Assembly: GCA_004519485.1 (NCBI GenBank)
Contig: CP038112.1
Span: forward strand, 124,001 to 188,000
Direction: 5' to 3'
Length of the DNA stretch: 64,000 nucleotides
Source of the DNA: Nannochloropsis oceanica
Lineage: Eukaryota; Sar; Eustigmatophyceae; Eustigmatales; Monodopsidaceae
The position numbers were made by a program, and so were the translations under genes. Within the stretch, counting starts at the first letter, position 1, and each line of letters starts with the position of its first letter. The notes under the pieces are model-generated. The model was not told the DNA's origin. It saw only the letters and a program-made list of their open reading frames with translations, and searched no databases. This document shows, one piece after another, positions 52,044-63,290 of this stretch.

Positions 52044-53922
52044 CTACTGCGGCTTTCTTGCCACAAAAAAGAAACTCGGTGTAAAAATCTCCCGCTTTCC
52101 CCCCTCTACCAAGTCGATCGCCGTTGCATTCAAAATGGAACTGATCTTCGACGTCCCCCTCGGCGCAATCCGCACCAGCTCCAGCACAGAGACAAACAGG
52201 TGCGTGATTACCCTCCCCAGCCAGGTCATCCTGAAACCACCCAAGGTAAATTTTCCCGTCAATGTGTCGTACCAGGGAATCTGATTCGGAGAATGCACGC
52301 CTGCATTCGCATCGTACGCGTCAACGACCTCGAAGCCCGCTGCACGGACTGCGTCGAGCACTTCCCCGGCCGTTGCCAGGGTGGGCAGCCCGTTGCCAAC
52401 CTCAATCCCTTCCTTGATGCGTGTGTGCGTGGGGTTGGATGGGGAGTACTTATCCGTTACGATCCACTCATAATTCGCGAACAGGCCGCCAGGTTTGAGA
52501 ATTTTCAGGACTTCGGAAAAGCACTTGGTCTTGTCGGGGGAGTGGCAAGTGGCTTCCACGGCAAAAGCGGCATCGAACGAAGCTTCCTCCCACTGATCGG
52601 AGAGGTTCTGAAAATCGCCTTGATGGGACTTGCAGGCGTCCGCGAGGCCATGTTGTTCGTTGTACTTGTTGCCTATCTTCACCTGGGGAGTAGGGGAGGA
52701 GGGGGGGTGGGCGGGAGAAATCAAGGAGAAGGAGGGTGGCCCTCTCTTCCTCCGCTCCCCTCCCTCCCTCCCTCCCCTCCTCCATCTTTCTCTTAAGCCT
52801 TACCTGGTACTCATTGATCGAGATCCCATCGATTTTCGCACCTGAGAAGATGGCTATGTTTCTCATTGGACCACCTACTCCACACCCGACATCCAACACG
52901 CGCATGCCTGGCTTCAACCCTAAGCGTGAGCTTAGATGATATTCAGCCCGCTTGATTGACTCTCTGAACGCTTCTCCCTTCCAACGAGGAGCAAAGTGAA
53001 AGGACTGCCCAGACGAAGGGGGGAAGAGAGGGAGGAAGGGGACAGTTAGCAGGCGATATACTTCTCATTCCCTCCATCCCTCCATCCCTCCCTCACTCAC
53101 TCCCTCCGTACCTGACCCCAGCCGTACTCGTAAAAGTCGGTGGCTAGATCGTAGAAGTTTCCCACCAATGTTTTGTAGTTTTGTTGCCGGGACTCGATAC
53201 TGCCGGCGCTGGAGATGGAGCCGATTTTGGTCCGGGCGCCGGTGAAAAGGGTAGCGTACTGATCCACTGAGGTTTGCACGTCCTGATGGAAGAAGAGGAG
53301 AAATAGATATAATGAAAAGGTTGTTCTTATCCCATGGAAACATGGAGAGGTCAAACGCTTGCGAAAGGCAGCTTTCATGTCACATAAGTATGGCTTGTCC
53401 CCTAGCTTAACACCCCATTGTTCAACGCCTCCCGTCCTCTCGTCCTCCCAACCCGACACCTACCTTGGCTTTATGCGCCTCGAAGTCGCTGTTCTTCATG
53501 ATGTTCATCACGTCGAAGGAGCATGGTCGTCGAACGCGGAAAACGACAATGGTCAAGGCGATTACACTCAGCGTCACCTATTACAAAAAAAAATTGAGAA
53601 GTAGACACGTAAGTGGGGAAGGCACACAGGGAAGAACACATACCATGGAGACATGCATATACACAAGCGCAAGCTCCCATCCGAACAACAACTCCAGTGA
53701 GAGCTCGTGGCCATCAGCACAAGCATGTACCGGCACCAAAAAAAATGTTCAAGGTATCACACAAAAGAAACGCTGCACATGAATCCCTCAGGTGCACTGA
53801 TCAGGCAGGAACCAGAGAAACTGTGAATGTAGAGATCAGGTAAGATGACACGCACGTACCGCTGCCGCAACATTGTGCTCGCCCAAGAGTGGCTCCAAAG
53901 TCTTGTTGATTTGCTGCAGCAT
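52044..53922 (-). CDS. SMT1: Sterol C-24 methyltransferase, five exons
   Basis: Exons on the minus strand are 53922-53860, 53577-53464, 53282-53112, 53004-52804 and 52682-52044, all in phase 0, 395 residues. Residues 22-34 (VTLSVIALTIVVF) form an N-terminal membrane segment as in plant SMT. The SMT signature YEYGWGQSFHFAPRWKGE precedes the SAM-binding loop VLDVGCGVGGP (152-162), then AVEATCHSPDKTKCFSEVLKILKPGG, YEWIVTDKYSP and the C-terminal sterol-MT domain (TGKFTLGGFRMTWLGRV). The enzyme adds methyl from S-adenosylmethionine to C-24 of cycloartenol or a later sterol on the ER. Whether it is the first or second methylating type cannot be told here. The tiny exon 1 is MLQQINKTLEPLLGEHNVAAA. 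Intron 4 shows a striking purine/pyrimidine split. Confidence 0.93.
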
Positions 53923-55314
53923 CCTGCTTTTTCTTGTTGGGAACGGGGAGGAGGGACGTAATCAGATACTTGCACGTGCCTGCTCTGTCACGGGCCTGCT
54001 GATCCAAGGCCCCCAGCAGCACGCTGGACAATCGGTACAATTTAAGGAGATCTGAAAACATGGTCAAGAAGACCTTGTTCATTGAAACAAAGTGCGATAG
54101 GATTGGGTTAGACTGCGACGAAGCGGGGCGGCGTTATGGTGATGTCGCCTCTCAGGCACTTTCCTTGCTCTCCACCAGCGTTCCTATACCCTCAAACCAT
54201 CCTTCTTGCTACCTCGCACACCATTTCAGCCTTCAACCTCATGATCCGCAGCAGTAGCCACTACTGTAGCAGCAAGCCTCCCATCTCCATACGTCATGAT
54301 CAATTGCAAGGATGACCTCGCTCCCTCTCGCGGAAGGCCTCAAGCAATTTTGTCCTGGGCAAGTGCGTCGACATAACACTTTCCTGCTTATCCTCACAGT
54401 TGTAGTATTGGGAACAAGAGCAGTCATCACAGGCCTTAACAGCGCGGCCCCCGTCAACCCGGCTTCCGGGAGGGCGGGAGGGAGGAGGGTTATATGAAGA
54501 TGAAGGAAATAACTCGTTGCCTTGTGCAATCTGAGAGGCAAATCTCCAGCCAGAGCGGTACGCAAGCGCTGGCATGATGAAGGATGAGTGAAGGAAGGTT
54601 CGCGGGAGGCTGTTCATCACTCAGTCACCCTCCCTCCAGGGTGCACGCTCCTCGATCAGGCCTCTTTTCTGCCATGTCTAAGGCGCCACCATGTGGACGT
54701 GGACTGCTTTACCCGTCCTCCATTATCTTCCTTACAATTGGAAATATCACGGGTGGATGGTAGCCAGCGCGGAGGCTTTGGCCCGCTGGGCAAGAAGCAG
54801 AAGCAGCAGCAAGAGTGGTAAAAAAAGCAGCAGCACCCCCGTGAGATTTATGGGAGAGGCCCAGGTTGTATTAAAAAAAAATCACACAAATCAACATTCC
54901 GACCCATCACACTCCGTTTCCACGTTTTTATTCTTTCTGCATTTTTCTGACTAAGCTGCCTAAGGTACTAGTCGTGTATGATGAAAAAGTTAAGTAGATC
55001 CACAAGGTCGCGCTTCACCCATCTTACTACTCCAGATTACCAGGACAACATCCTGGTAAATCATCGTTTCCACCATACAAATCATATATGTATATATATA
55101 TAATTCCTAAATGTACAAGCCCTGTTATAGCGGTCCATTCTCTCCTTCAGACTCAAAATTGCTTTCGCTCTCTGCATACACCCCCCCCCGCGGGTTCAGC
55201 ACATCTAGCTTGCTCAGGTCAACCCTGGTACACTAAGCATCCACTCGCATACGCGCACGCCCGCACTTGCATACACGCATACATGCACGCATACACGCAT
55301 GCACCCACATTCAT
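53923..55314. other. Intergenic region between SMT and nitrate reductase
   Basis: 1.4 kb holding the SMT promoter and the nitrate reductase 3' UTR. Short frames exist on both strands (for example plus 54691-54954, 87 codons; minus 54620-54300, 106 codons), none recognisable. A CATACACG-like imperfect repeat sits at the right end. Confidence 0.35.
55248..55312. repeat. Imperfect CATACACG/CATGCACG repeat next to the nitrate reductase stop
   Basis: Alternating purine-pyrimidine units of about 8 bases (ACGCATACATGCACGCATAC) directly precede the minus-strand stop codon at 55315. Likely 3' UTR microsatellite, potentially Z-DNA-prone. Confidence 0.7.
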
Positions 55315-58300
55315 TTAAAAGATGAAAAACTGGTCCTCGGTGTAACCAAGCTTTTCTAGGTTGGGTTTCACGGCGAAGTTCACCATCGGCGGCGGGCCGC
55401 AGATAAGCGCGCCCATGTCCTTGGTGGCCTCGGGGAAATTCGCCGCCAGCATCTCGGCCGTGAGGAAACCGACGGAGTACGGCCAATCAGGGGGAGGAAC
55501 ATCGACGGTGTAGTGCACCTTAAATTAAGAGATAAGTAAAGCAGAATGTTGAGTTAGTGAGTCGTGTCAAGAAGAAAATGAGCGGAAGCTGAGACCAAAT
55601 GTCGAGAACACTATTCCTTACCGTAAACTGTTCGTACTGCTCCGCCCAGGCGTCCAGCTCCTCGCGCAGGAGCAAATCCTCTGGAACCCGGGCCGCATAG
55701 ATGAGGGAAAAGCGGGTAGTGTCGCAAGGATTCTCTAACACTGCACGAAGCACCTGCGGTGAGAGTTGATTGAGTGGATTCGAATCAGTCACTAGCGACG
55801 TATTCCCGACACCAACACCTTTTTTCCTCAAAATTTATGACGTCGATTGTCAACGTACCTGCACGACTGGCGTGATGCCCGTGCCGCCGGCGACCGCCAC
55901 AAAGTGCTTGACATGCACGTCCTCCCCCAGTTGGCGAATGCAGCCGGGGCCCTCGTAAGTAATGTGACCGAGGGGTCCGTCAATATCTATGCAGTCGCCG
56001 AGGGACATACGGTCTAGGTGCTGCGACATAAGCCCGCCGTCGGGAAAGCGCGGGTGCTGGTTGGCGCGGTAGACCTGTGTGGTAGGGTGTGCATGTGTGT
56101 CAAGAAATAAGGCGCTGTGCGTGCAAGGGGGGCTACGGGGTCTACAGGTCCGCAAGGGGCGACGGGGACTGTCAGATGGTCCTAGCTCGCGCAGAGGATG
56201 AGAGAGGCTCCATCGTCCAATCACTCAAAACCCATTTGCCTGCACGCACGTACCTTGACCAGCAGCTCCACGTGACCCTTGGCGTCCCCGTCCGACACGG
56301 GCGTGTATTGCCGCTTGGTACTCTCGCCGTTGATCACGGCGCGCAGGCCGATATGCATCCCAACAGGGAGGCCCAGGGGCTGGTCTGGCTGCGGGAGGCC
56401 AAATCGGATACGCAGGACGTCGGGACTCTCGTACTCCTTGAACACGAGCTTGCACTTGATGGCGCGGTTCTTGCCTTGCAGCGCCACGGCAGCCTCCTTG
56501 GGCGCGGCGATGGCGGAGGCTTCAGGGGAGGAGGAGGTCAAAGAAGCCCCGAGGGTGCCGACCAGATACTCATCCAGCATAGCCCAGGCCCTTTTGGAGT
56601 GGATCGCCTGCGTGTGTATGTGGTTGGTGGGCACAATTAAGTGCCGTGCTCTCATCGATGCATGCGGGGCGGGCTTGCATATTCATATGTTGCGTACCTC
56701 AAAATCCTCGGTGGCGTCTTTGCCGGCGTTCATGACGATGGCGGCCACGCCGCCCGGGTGCTCCTGCAAGTAGGGGGTCACATCGTAGACCTGACCCTTG
56801 ACAGCGATCCAGCAGTCAGTTCTGTGATTTGCGTGCAGTAGGTTTAGTCAGCGGTTGACTGTGCGTCATATACACGTATTGATGGACAAACATCGTCGTT
56901 GCCCTCCCTCCACCCACCTTCCTCATGCCCTCTTCCCCCCGCACGTACTTGCTGTTGTGCCGCGCCAACTCTTCGCGCGTGATGACGGACAAATCCTTAC
57001 GCTGCGCTATCGATGGGACAGACTTGTCTTCCACGTGTGACCGTCCGCTACCGGTACCCGTTGTCTTGGCCTGTACATTTACAGTCTCGTCGGCCCCTGC
57101 CTCCATCCACCCACCAGGAGCAATGGGCGCCGGGTGCTTGATGCGGACGACAGGCTGCTGGCGATCGTTGAGACTAACCGCGGTTGTAAGCCGGAACCAG
57201 CTGTTGTTCATCACTGTGGGTAGGGAAGGGAGGGGTGGAAAGGGGAGTTCAGGGGTATGAATAAGGTGTGACGATTACTCTTACTCTCATAGACACAGGT
57301 AAAGATAGAGATGGATGGAATAAAAGTATCTCTAGAAGAGAGGAAACGAAATACTCACTGCCTAGGACGTTCCACGTCAAGTCTCGAGGCTGTGTGTTCT
57401 GCGAGTTGTCCCATGCACGACAGGCGACATTCGTACAGCCCACCTATGAGAGAGGGAGGGATTGTATATATGAGAGCGTGATGGAACACAGACGTTTCTC
57501 GCTCGTTCTCAAGCTGCACTCACCAGACGTAGGATGTCGACATCAAGATTCCAAATACGCCAGCACCAGAAGCGGCCGTGTTCAGTTGGGTACTCCTCAC
57601 TGCTCAGCTGAGCTAGTTCCCAGCTCTACTCGTGGTGCGTAGTCGGAATGGGTGTGTAAATGTCGATTGAGTCAATGATAGCAGTGTGAAAACCGCGACA
57701 AGGTGATACTTCCTACCTTGCCATCGTCGAGGGAGACCTCCATGCGTTGCACTTGCCGGCCGCCACCACAGTAGGCGTAGCCTTGGAGTTTGTAAGTGCC
57801 TTTCTTCAGCGGGATCTCCTCGTCGTGAGTCTGGCAGGGAAAATGACGAACAGCAGTATAAGCGGCGAGCTTGCACGTTTGTAAACTTTCGTAATCCCAG
57901 CTGAGGCCCGCGGACACGAGTACGTACCGGATGGGTGATGGCCGAGTTAAGGTTGAGGTCGTTGATGATGTACTCAGGCTTGCGCCACCAGCCCTCATTA
58001 TCCGCGCGCTCTTGGTCCACCGACGAGGGCAGGACGCGATTGTCGTGGAAGTGGTAAAAGGACTGCGACTCTTGGCGGCTGATAGTGATGCGAGTAAGCC
58101 ATTTGATCATCCGTCCCCCTATGTACCCTGCAAGTAGAGGAGATAAAAAGGAAAGTGAGTAATATGGCTGTGGTTCATGTATGTATGTGCGTGTATGGGT
58201 GTGTATGTGTATGTTTGATTGTGTACCTGGAATAATGAGGCGGACAGGGAAGCCGTGGTCGGGGAGGAGGCGCTCGTGGTTCTGCTTGAAGGCCACAAGC

Positions 58301-59073
58301 ACATCCTGTGCTGGATCCAGCGCCTGGCAAAAAGAAAAGATGGATAGTTTTGTCATAACTGGATGACAATGAGCACAAGCATGCATAAATATATGCCCGA
58401 ATGCTTACCTTGAGGAGGGGGATACTCGTGCCATAAATGCCCTTGGGCAGCTCCCCGTCAGGCCCGTCGAAGTTGACCCAGTATTGTCCGGGCTCTAACG
58501 CATCGGGGTCAACGCCACAGTGGCGCAGAAGCACGTGCAGGGGCACGCCCGTCCAAATGGAGGTGCTCACTGCACCGGAGCCCCAGCTGAAGCCCTTGCT
58601 CTGCCGGGTGACGTTAACCTCCTTGCGGCGATTGCCGGCGCAGACAAGAGTGACGGGCAGGGTTCGGTTGGGCAGGGCGACCAGTTCGTCCATTGACAAA
58701 ACCTGGGGCTCAGCTACGCCAAGGCCGGTCACGGTTATGCGGTGGTCATCCCAGGCAAGCTTGGGTACCGGGCCGTGGTTGCTGTAGGTGATGGTGTAGT
58801 TTAGAAAGATGATGAGAGACACGAACTGGATTGGCCGACCCAGAAAAGAAGGACTTACCGCACATAGTGCATGGCGGCGGGGGTAATGAAGCCAGCGTCG
58901 ACCAGCTCCTTGGTGTGCGGCTCGGCGTTAAACGGGTGGCGACCCGTCAGGCGGATCATGCCTGGCAGGCGCTGAACCCACTTGTCTGCCGTGTCATCGT
59001 CTCGCGCGTCTGTACTGGTGGCACGGACCGGCTCAGGCGCCGTAGGCACCTGTGGTGAGAGTTTAAAGGCCAT
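55315..59073 (-). CDS. NR: Assimilatory nitrate reductase [NAD(P)H], 13 exons
   Basis: Thirteen exons on the minus strand, starting at 59073, 58781, 58323, 58127, 57830, 57625, 57443, 57213, 56821, 56607, 56074, 55753 and 55518, with all GT-AG junctions in phase, 826 residues. Order: molybdopterin domain with the Mo-ligating Cys119 ([12 protein letters not shown]), dimerisation domain ([22 protein letters not shown]), hinge, cytochrome b5 domain with heme ligands His505 (QEHPGG) and His528 (AIHSKRAW), then FAD domain ([10 protein letters not shown]) and NAD(P)H domain ([16 protein letters not shown]). It reduces nitrate to nitrite in the cytosol. Length is close to plant NR (about 900) with a short N-terminus. 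The start is uncertain: an in-frame ATG at 59136 exists, and CTCACCACAG after 59073 resembles an acceptor. It diverges from NRT2. Confidence 0.93.
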
Positions 59074-60018
59074 GTAGAGGAGCAACGTGCTAAAGCTGCT
59101 GCGGCACCTGCCCTCGTTGTGTGGTGGGTGGGTCATGAAGTCAGAGTCGGGTCAGTCATAGCTGTCCAGAGTCGACGTATGCAGAAACGAGAACACATAT
59201 TGTCGATTCCTGCTGCTACGACTGCGCGCTAAGATCCGGCGCCTTGCAGCGGTTGCTTTTCCTGTTCCGACACGTCATGTTCGCGGCCCCCAATCGAGGC
59301 GGCGGTTTTTTGGTGCAGTGCCTGTTGTGCCAACGCCGTCGGTGATAAAGTAACAGGTAGGTTTTTGGCAAGGAGTTACACAAACCAGTCGACCAGGGGA
59401 CATGAAATAGAACTTTACCTTTCGCAATCGTGGATACGTCTTGTGGGGTACGGCCGAGAAGTGGCGCAACAAAAAAAGTATGTTTCCATGGTGACCCGCG
59501 AACCGGGGCAGGGATGTCGACATAAATTGAAAACCCGCCGATTTTCAACCGGACTTAGCCAACGTGGTCATCTCCAGTTACTCTTGAGTGGGGGTATTAT
59601 GATTTGTCTTGCTTGTTTGCTTCTTTATGAAAGCTTGGCATTGTTTTTTCCAAAGCACCTAATGACATGCCGCTTTTACCCATTTCACTGGAGTCTACTG
59701 CCATTGCGTCGTGCGCTTTGGTGACACTTTGCACGCGTGCTGGAGGCACAAAAGCGGCCATTTACACATATCGGGAGAGTATGTGCCCTAGGCCCGATCT
59801 TGCGCCCTTACTTAATGACGGCCCTTTCTCACTTTTAGAGACCTTGCGTCTGACATAAAAATATGCCCACGCGCGGCCCGGCGCAGCAGTGCTTCGCTTG
59901 TGCTTCAGACGGGCGTGTAGCCACCGCCTCCGCCTCTGAAAACAGCGCCCTTCACGCACGATCCCCTCCTCCGCTACCCCATCCTAAACAGAAGCCCTAC
60001 AACCTGATACTGCGCATC
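59074..60018. promoter_or_regulatory. Bidirectional promoter region of nitrate reductase and nitrate transporter
   Basis: 945 bases between the divergent NR and NRT2 start codons. Co-regulation by nitrate or ammonium would act here. I see scattered GATA motifs but nothing diagnostic. An in-frame ATG at 59863 upstream of NRT2 gives a poor, Ala/Ser-rich extension. Confidence 0.5.
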
Positions 60019-61953
60019 ATGTCCAAGCCTGAGTCATCCAAGCACCTGACCACGGCCGTCACCGAGGCCGAGAAGGCTGACAAAATCGTGATATGGAGCT
60101 TCGCGGCCCCGCACATGCGCGCCTTTCACCTGGCCTGGTTTGGCTTCTTCATCGTAAGTGTTGGCAAAGGTCGGGGATTGGGGATTAGATGGGGGAACGG
60201 GGTGGATGATTTATCCAGCGACAGCCACGGCAGCACCAGCACGCTCATCAGCTTCCCTTGCACCTTCCTCTACATTTTTGCTCCCCGCAGGCCTTCAACG
60301 CATGGTTCGCCATCGCCCCCCTTATGCCCGTCATAAAAAAAAGCCTAGATCTTACTAAGGACCAAGTTCAAATGTCCAATCTTGCCGCTGTCGCCTCAAC
60401 TGTCTTTACCCGTATCCTTATCGGCCCCCTCTGCGACCGCTATGGCCCCAAGGTCACCATGGCGGGGCTACTAGCACTCGGCGCTATTCCCGTCTTCCTG
60501 ATTGGCGTCGTCAACAACTGGCAGGGCCTCGTCGCTCTCCGCTTTTTTATAGGCATTTTGGGTGCTACATTTGTCCAGTCTCAGGCGTGGACCACCAACA
60601 TGTTCAAGAAACGGTGCATCGGGGCAGCCAACGCCATCGTTGGTGGTTGGGGTAACCTCGGAGGTGGCAGCACCCAAGTCATCATGGTTTCGATTTTTGC
60701 AGGGATCCAAAGCTGGGGCGTGGACCCGGAGAAAGCCTGGCGTATAAGCTTCGTTTTCCCTGGTATTGCCCTCATTATCACGGCTGCCATCGTTCAATTC
60801 TTTGGTCAAGACACCCCTCGGGTAGGTAAGGAGAGGAAAAAGAGACGAACGGGACTGAAGAAGACATACAGAAGCGAGTACTGACCTCAATTTGGATCAC
60901 CATTTCCCCACCAACTACACAGGGTGATATCAGACAGCTTATTAAGAATGGTGAGTCGCCCGTCAAGTCGACCACGGCGTTCAAGGCGGCTGCATCCAAC
61001 TACATGTCTTATATCATGTGCCTTCAGTACTCGGTCACCTTCGGGGTGGAACTCGTGCTTTTCAACATGACCGCCTCCTACTTTCACGACGAGTTCGGCG
61101 CCGATGTGACCAAGGCCGGACAGATCGCCTTGCTCTGCGGGGTACGTAAAACACCCTCCCACTTTCCTTCCCTCCCTCCATCCCTCCGTCCCGCGGCCGG
61201 TAGTCAAAACAACAAACAATTATACGGTCCCTTACAGAGCCCTTCGACCCACTTCTGCCTAATTCAACCCACAGATCACCAACATCTTCGCCCGCTGGCT
61301 CGGTGGATGGCTGAGCGACCTTGCCAATTCCTACGCTGAGATTAAGGGCCGCATGACCGTGCAGTTCACCCTCGTCCTGTTCGAGTCCATTTTCATCATC
61401 TGGTTCTCCCATGCCAGGACGCAGACCGAAGCTACGCTCCTCCTTCTTGCCTTTTCCATATTTGTGCAGGCTGCCAACGGATCGTGCTTTGCAATTACGC
61501 CCTATATCGCCAAGTCAGCCGGTGAGTAAGCGAGGGAAGAAGAGGTCGACGAAAAGGGGAGGATGGGATCTACTTCATCTAGGAAACCAACTGGGAAGGG
61601 GGGGAAAGGAGTAGCGACCATTCCATTCACTTAAATATCTATTTCTGCATAACCTACCCTCCTCGCCCCATCAAAAAGGCGGCAGTGTGTCGGGTATTGT
61701 CGGCGCCGGCGGCAATTGCGGCGCCGTCATCTTCACCCTCCTCTTCCTGCATGGTAAATTTTCCTCCACCGCCCAAGGCTTCCGAATTATGGGCTGGTGT
61801 GTCATGGCCGTTTCCTTTACGATCTGGTTCCTCCGCCCTGATTTGCTTGCCGTCGACCCCCTGAGTGACACGGTCAGAAGTGACGCTTCCGTCGAGGCAG
61901 CTGAAGAGGCGGATGCGGTGGAGATGGGGAATGTAGCGAAGGTCACCGCCTAA
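60019..61953 (+). CDS. NRT2: High-affinity nitrate/nitrite transporter, NRT2 (NNP) family, five exons
   Basis: Exons 60019-60153, 60291-60821, 60923-61141, 61275-61521 and 61679-61953, GT-AG and in phase, 468 residues. This is a major-facilitator protein with about 12 membrane helices. Family signatures are AFNAWFAIAPLMPVIKKSL, TRILIGPLCDRYGPK (MFS loop motif with Arg and Asp), the nitrate signature GGWGNLGGGSTQ (163-174) and its second copy GIVGAGGNCGAVIF in the C-terminal half. The C-terminus is an acidic tail (VEAAEEADAVEM). NRT2 couples proton or sodium entry to nitrate uptake at the plasma membrane; an NAR2 partner is not in this window. Its divergent partner is nitrate reductase. The last intron ends TCAAAAAG, a weak pyrimidine tract, so exon 5's edge is slightly less certain. 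Confidence 0.94.
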
Positions 61954-63290
61954 ATCTAGAACCTCTTTTGAGTAGAGGACGTGTTCCTTCTGAGAAAGAT
62001 TTTGGACGACTGTGGTTGATGGTTGTAGGCGAAGGGACAGTGGAGAGATATTTTGACAAACAAACAGAGTATGAATATAAATAGCCTGGAGGACCTGGTG
62101 GGGTGATATTACCAGAAAAAAGAGGAATGCTTGATTGCAATGAGCGCTGTGAGCTGTGCTGATACGACAAGACGACAGGATAATAGTATGGTATATAAAT
62201 AATGAGGAGCGAGGGTCTAGATGTGTCTGAATGGACTAGAATGCGGGTTGCATGACAGAGTGATAAGTTTTGTTGCATGTTGGTTGGTGACTAAGATGCT
62301 GTGTGATTCTTCAGAATAGAGAGAAGTCCAGACAATTCAGTGCGATTTCCATCGCTGTAAGGTTTCTTTGATTTTGCGATGCGTGATTATTGATCTCTCC
62401 TCTGAACAAAACCGCCGGTGTTGAATGCCTGCGTGTTTTGTTATCAAATATAAAGAAAGAACAGTGCAGAGGCTTGAGGTGTACATAGAGTCTATATTTT
62501 ATATTTGTGTGAGTGGAGTTAATTCAAGCACCATTTTTCATTCGCTCTTTGGTGTGCTGTGGGGTTATGCTCGCAATCAATCTGTTGCGCGCTTTCCCAG
62601 CCTTCATCCAGCCATCCATACTCGTGGGCAAGCGCTTGCTGTTCTGTTTCCTTCCTGGTCTGATCCGTGCACATCCTGAGCAAAACCGTATCATCGGCGG
62701 TACATAGGCGGGACGCCCCAATGAGGACTCCCCATCTCAGGTGGTCTGGTGGAAGAGCATGTTTGCCCTGGCTTCGCTTGTTTGTTTGGCCCGTCCTCTC
62801 CTTCCGGCAGCTTAACTGCGATGCAAGCAACACATGTTGAAACCAATTAGAGCACGTTTGGTGCTGTAGCAGTCTGCCTACATCCCCGACATGAAGCCGA
62901 GACGTGCCTTGCAGGCGTAAACGGGTTTTCTAGCCAGGGAGCAGCACGCTTAATAACAAGCACTATGTCAGGCCTGTCGATATAATTTAGGCTGCTTGGA
63001 AACGTTAGAAAATTACGAGACCAGCTTTATCAGCAAGGGGACCCAAAACACTAGTGTATAGATCCCCTTGCTATATCAGCGAGTCATGGCATGACCCCTC
63101 CTCCTTGTGATGATGGCGCTTTCTCTGCATCGACTTACATGTCTACGGACACATAGACACCCACGCAACCCCATCTATCAGCATATCCACCAGCCACTTC
63201 ACCGCGACTAGCCATTCACCCCATTCTAGAGCACAGTCAGCCTATCCCCTCCGCAAAGTGAACCATCATCAACTACAACCAGCAGCAAGG
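61954..63290. other. Intergenic region after NRT2
   Basis: 1.3 kb, AT-richer than the surroundings. Contains the NRT2 3' UTR and the promoter of the right-edge gene. Frames up to about 100 codons occur without recognisable content. Confidence 0.35.

Noticed and set aside
54300-54620. 106-codon minus ORF between SMT and nitrate reductase
   Set aside because: No recognisable domain, and mixed composition typical of chance frames in this GC-rich genome.
55770-55800. GGATTCGAATCAG resembling a tRNA T-loop
   Set aside because: No acceptor stem, D-arm or anticodon arm can be folded around it, and it lies inside a nitrate reductase intron.
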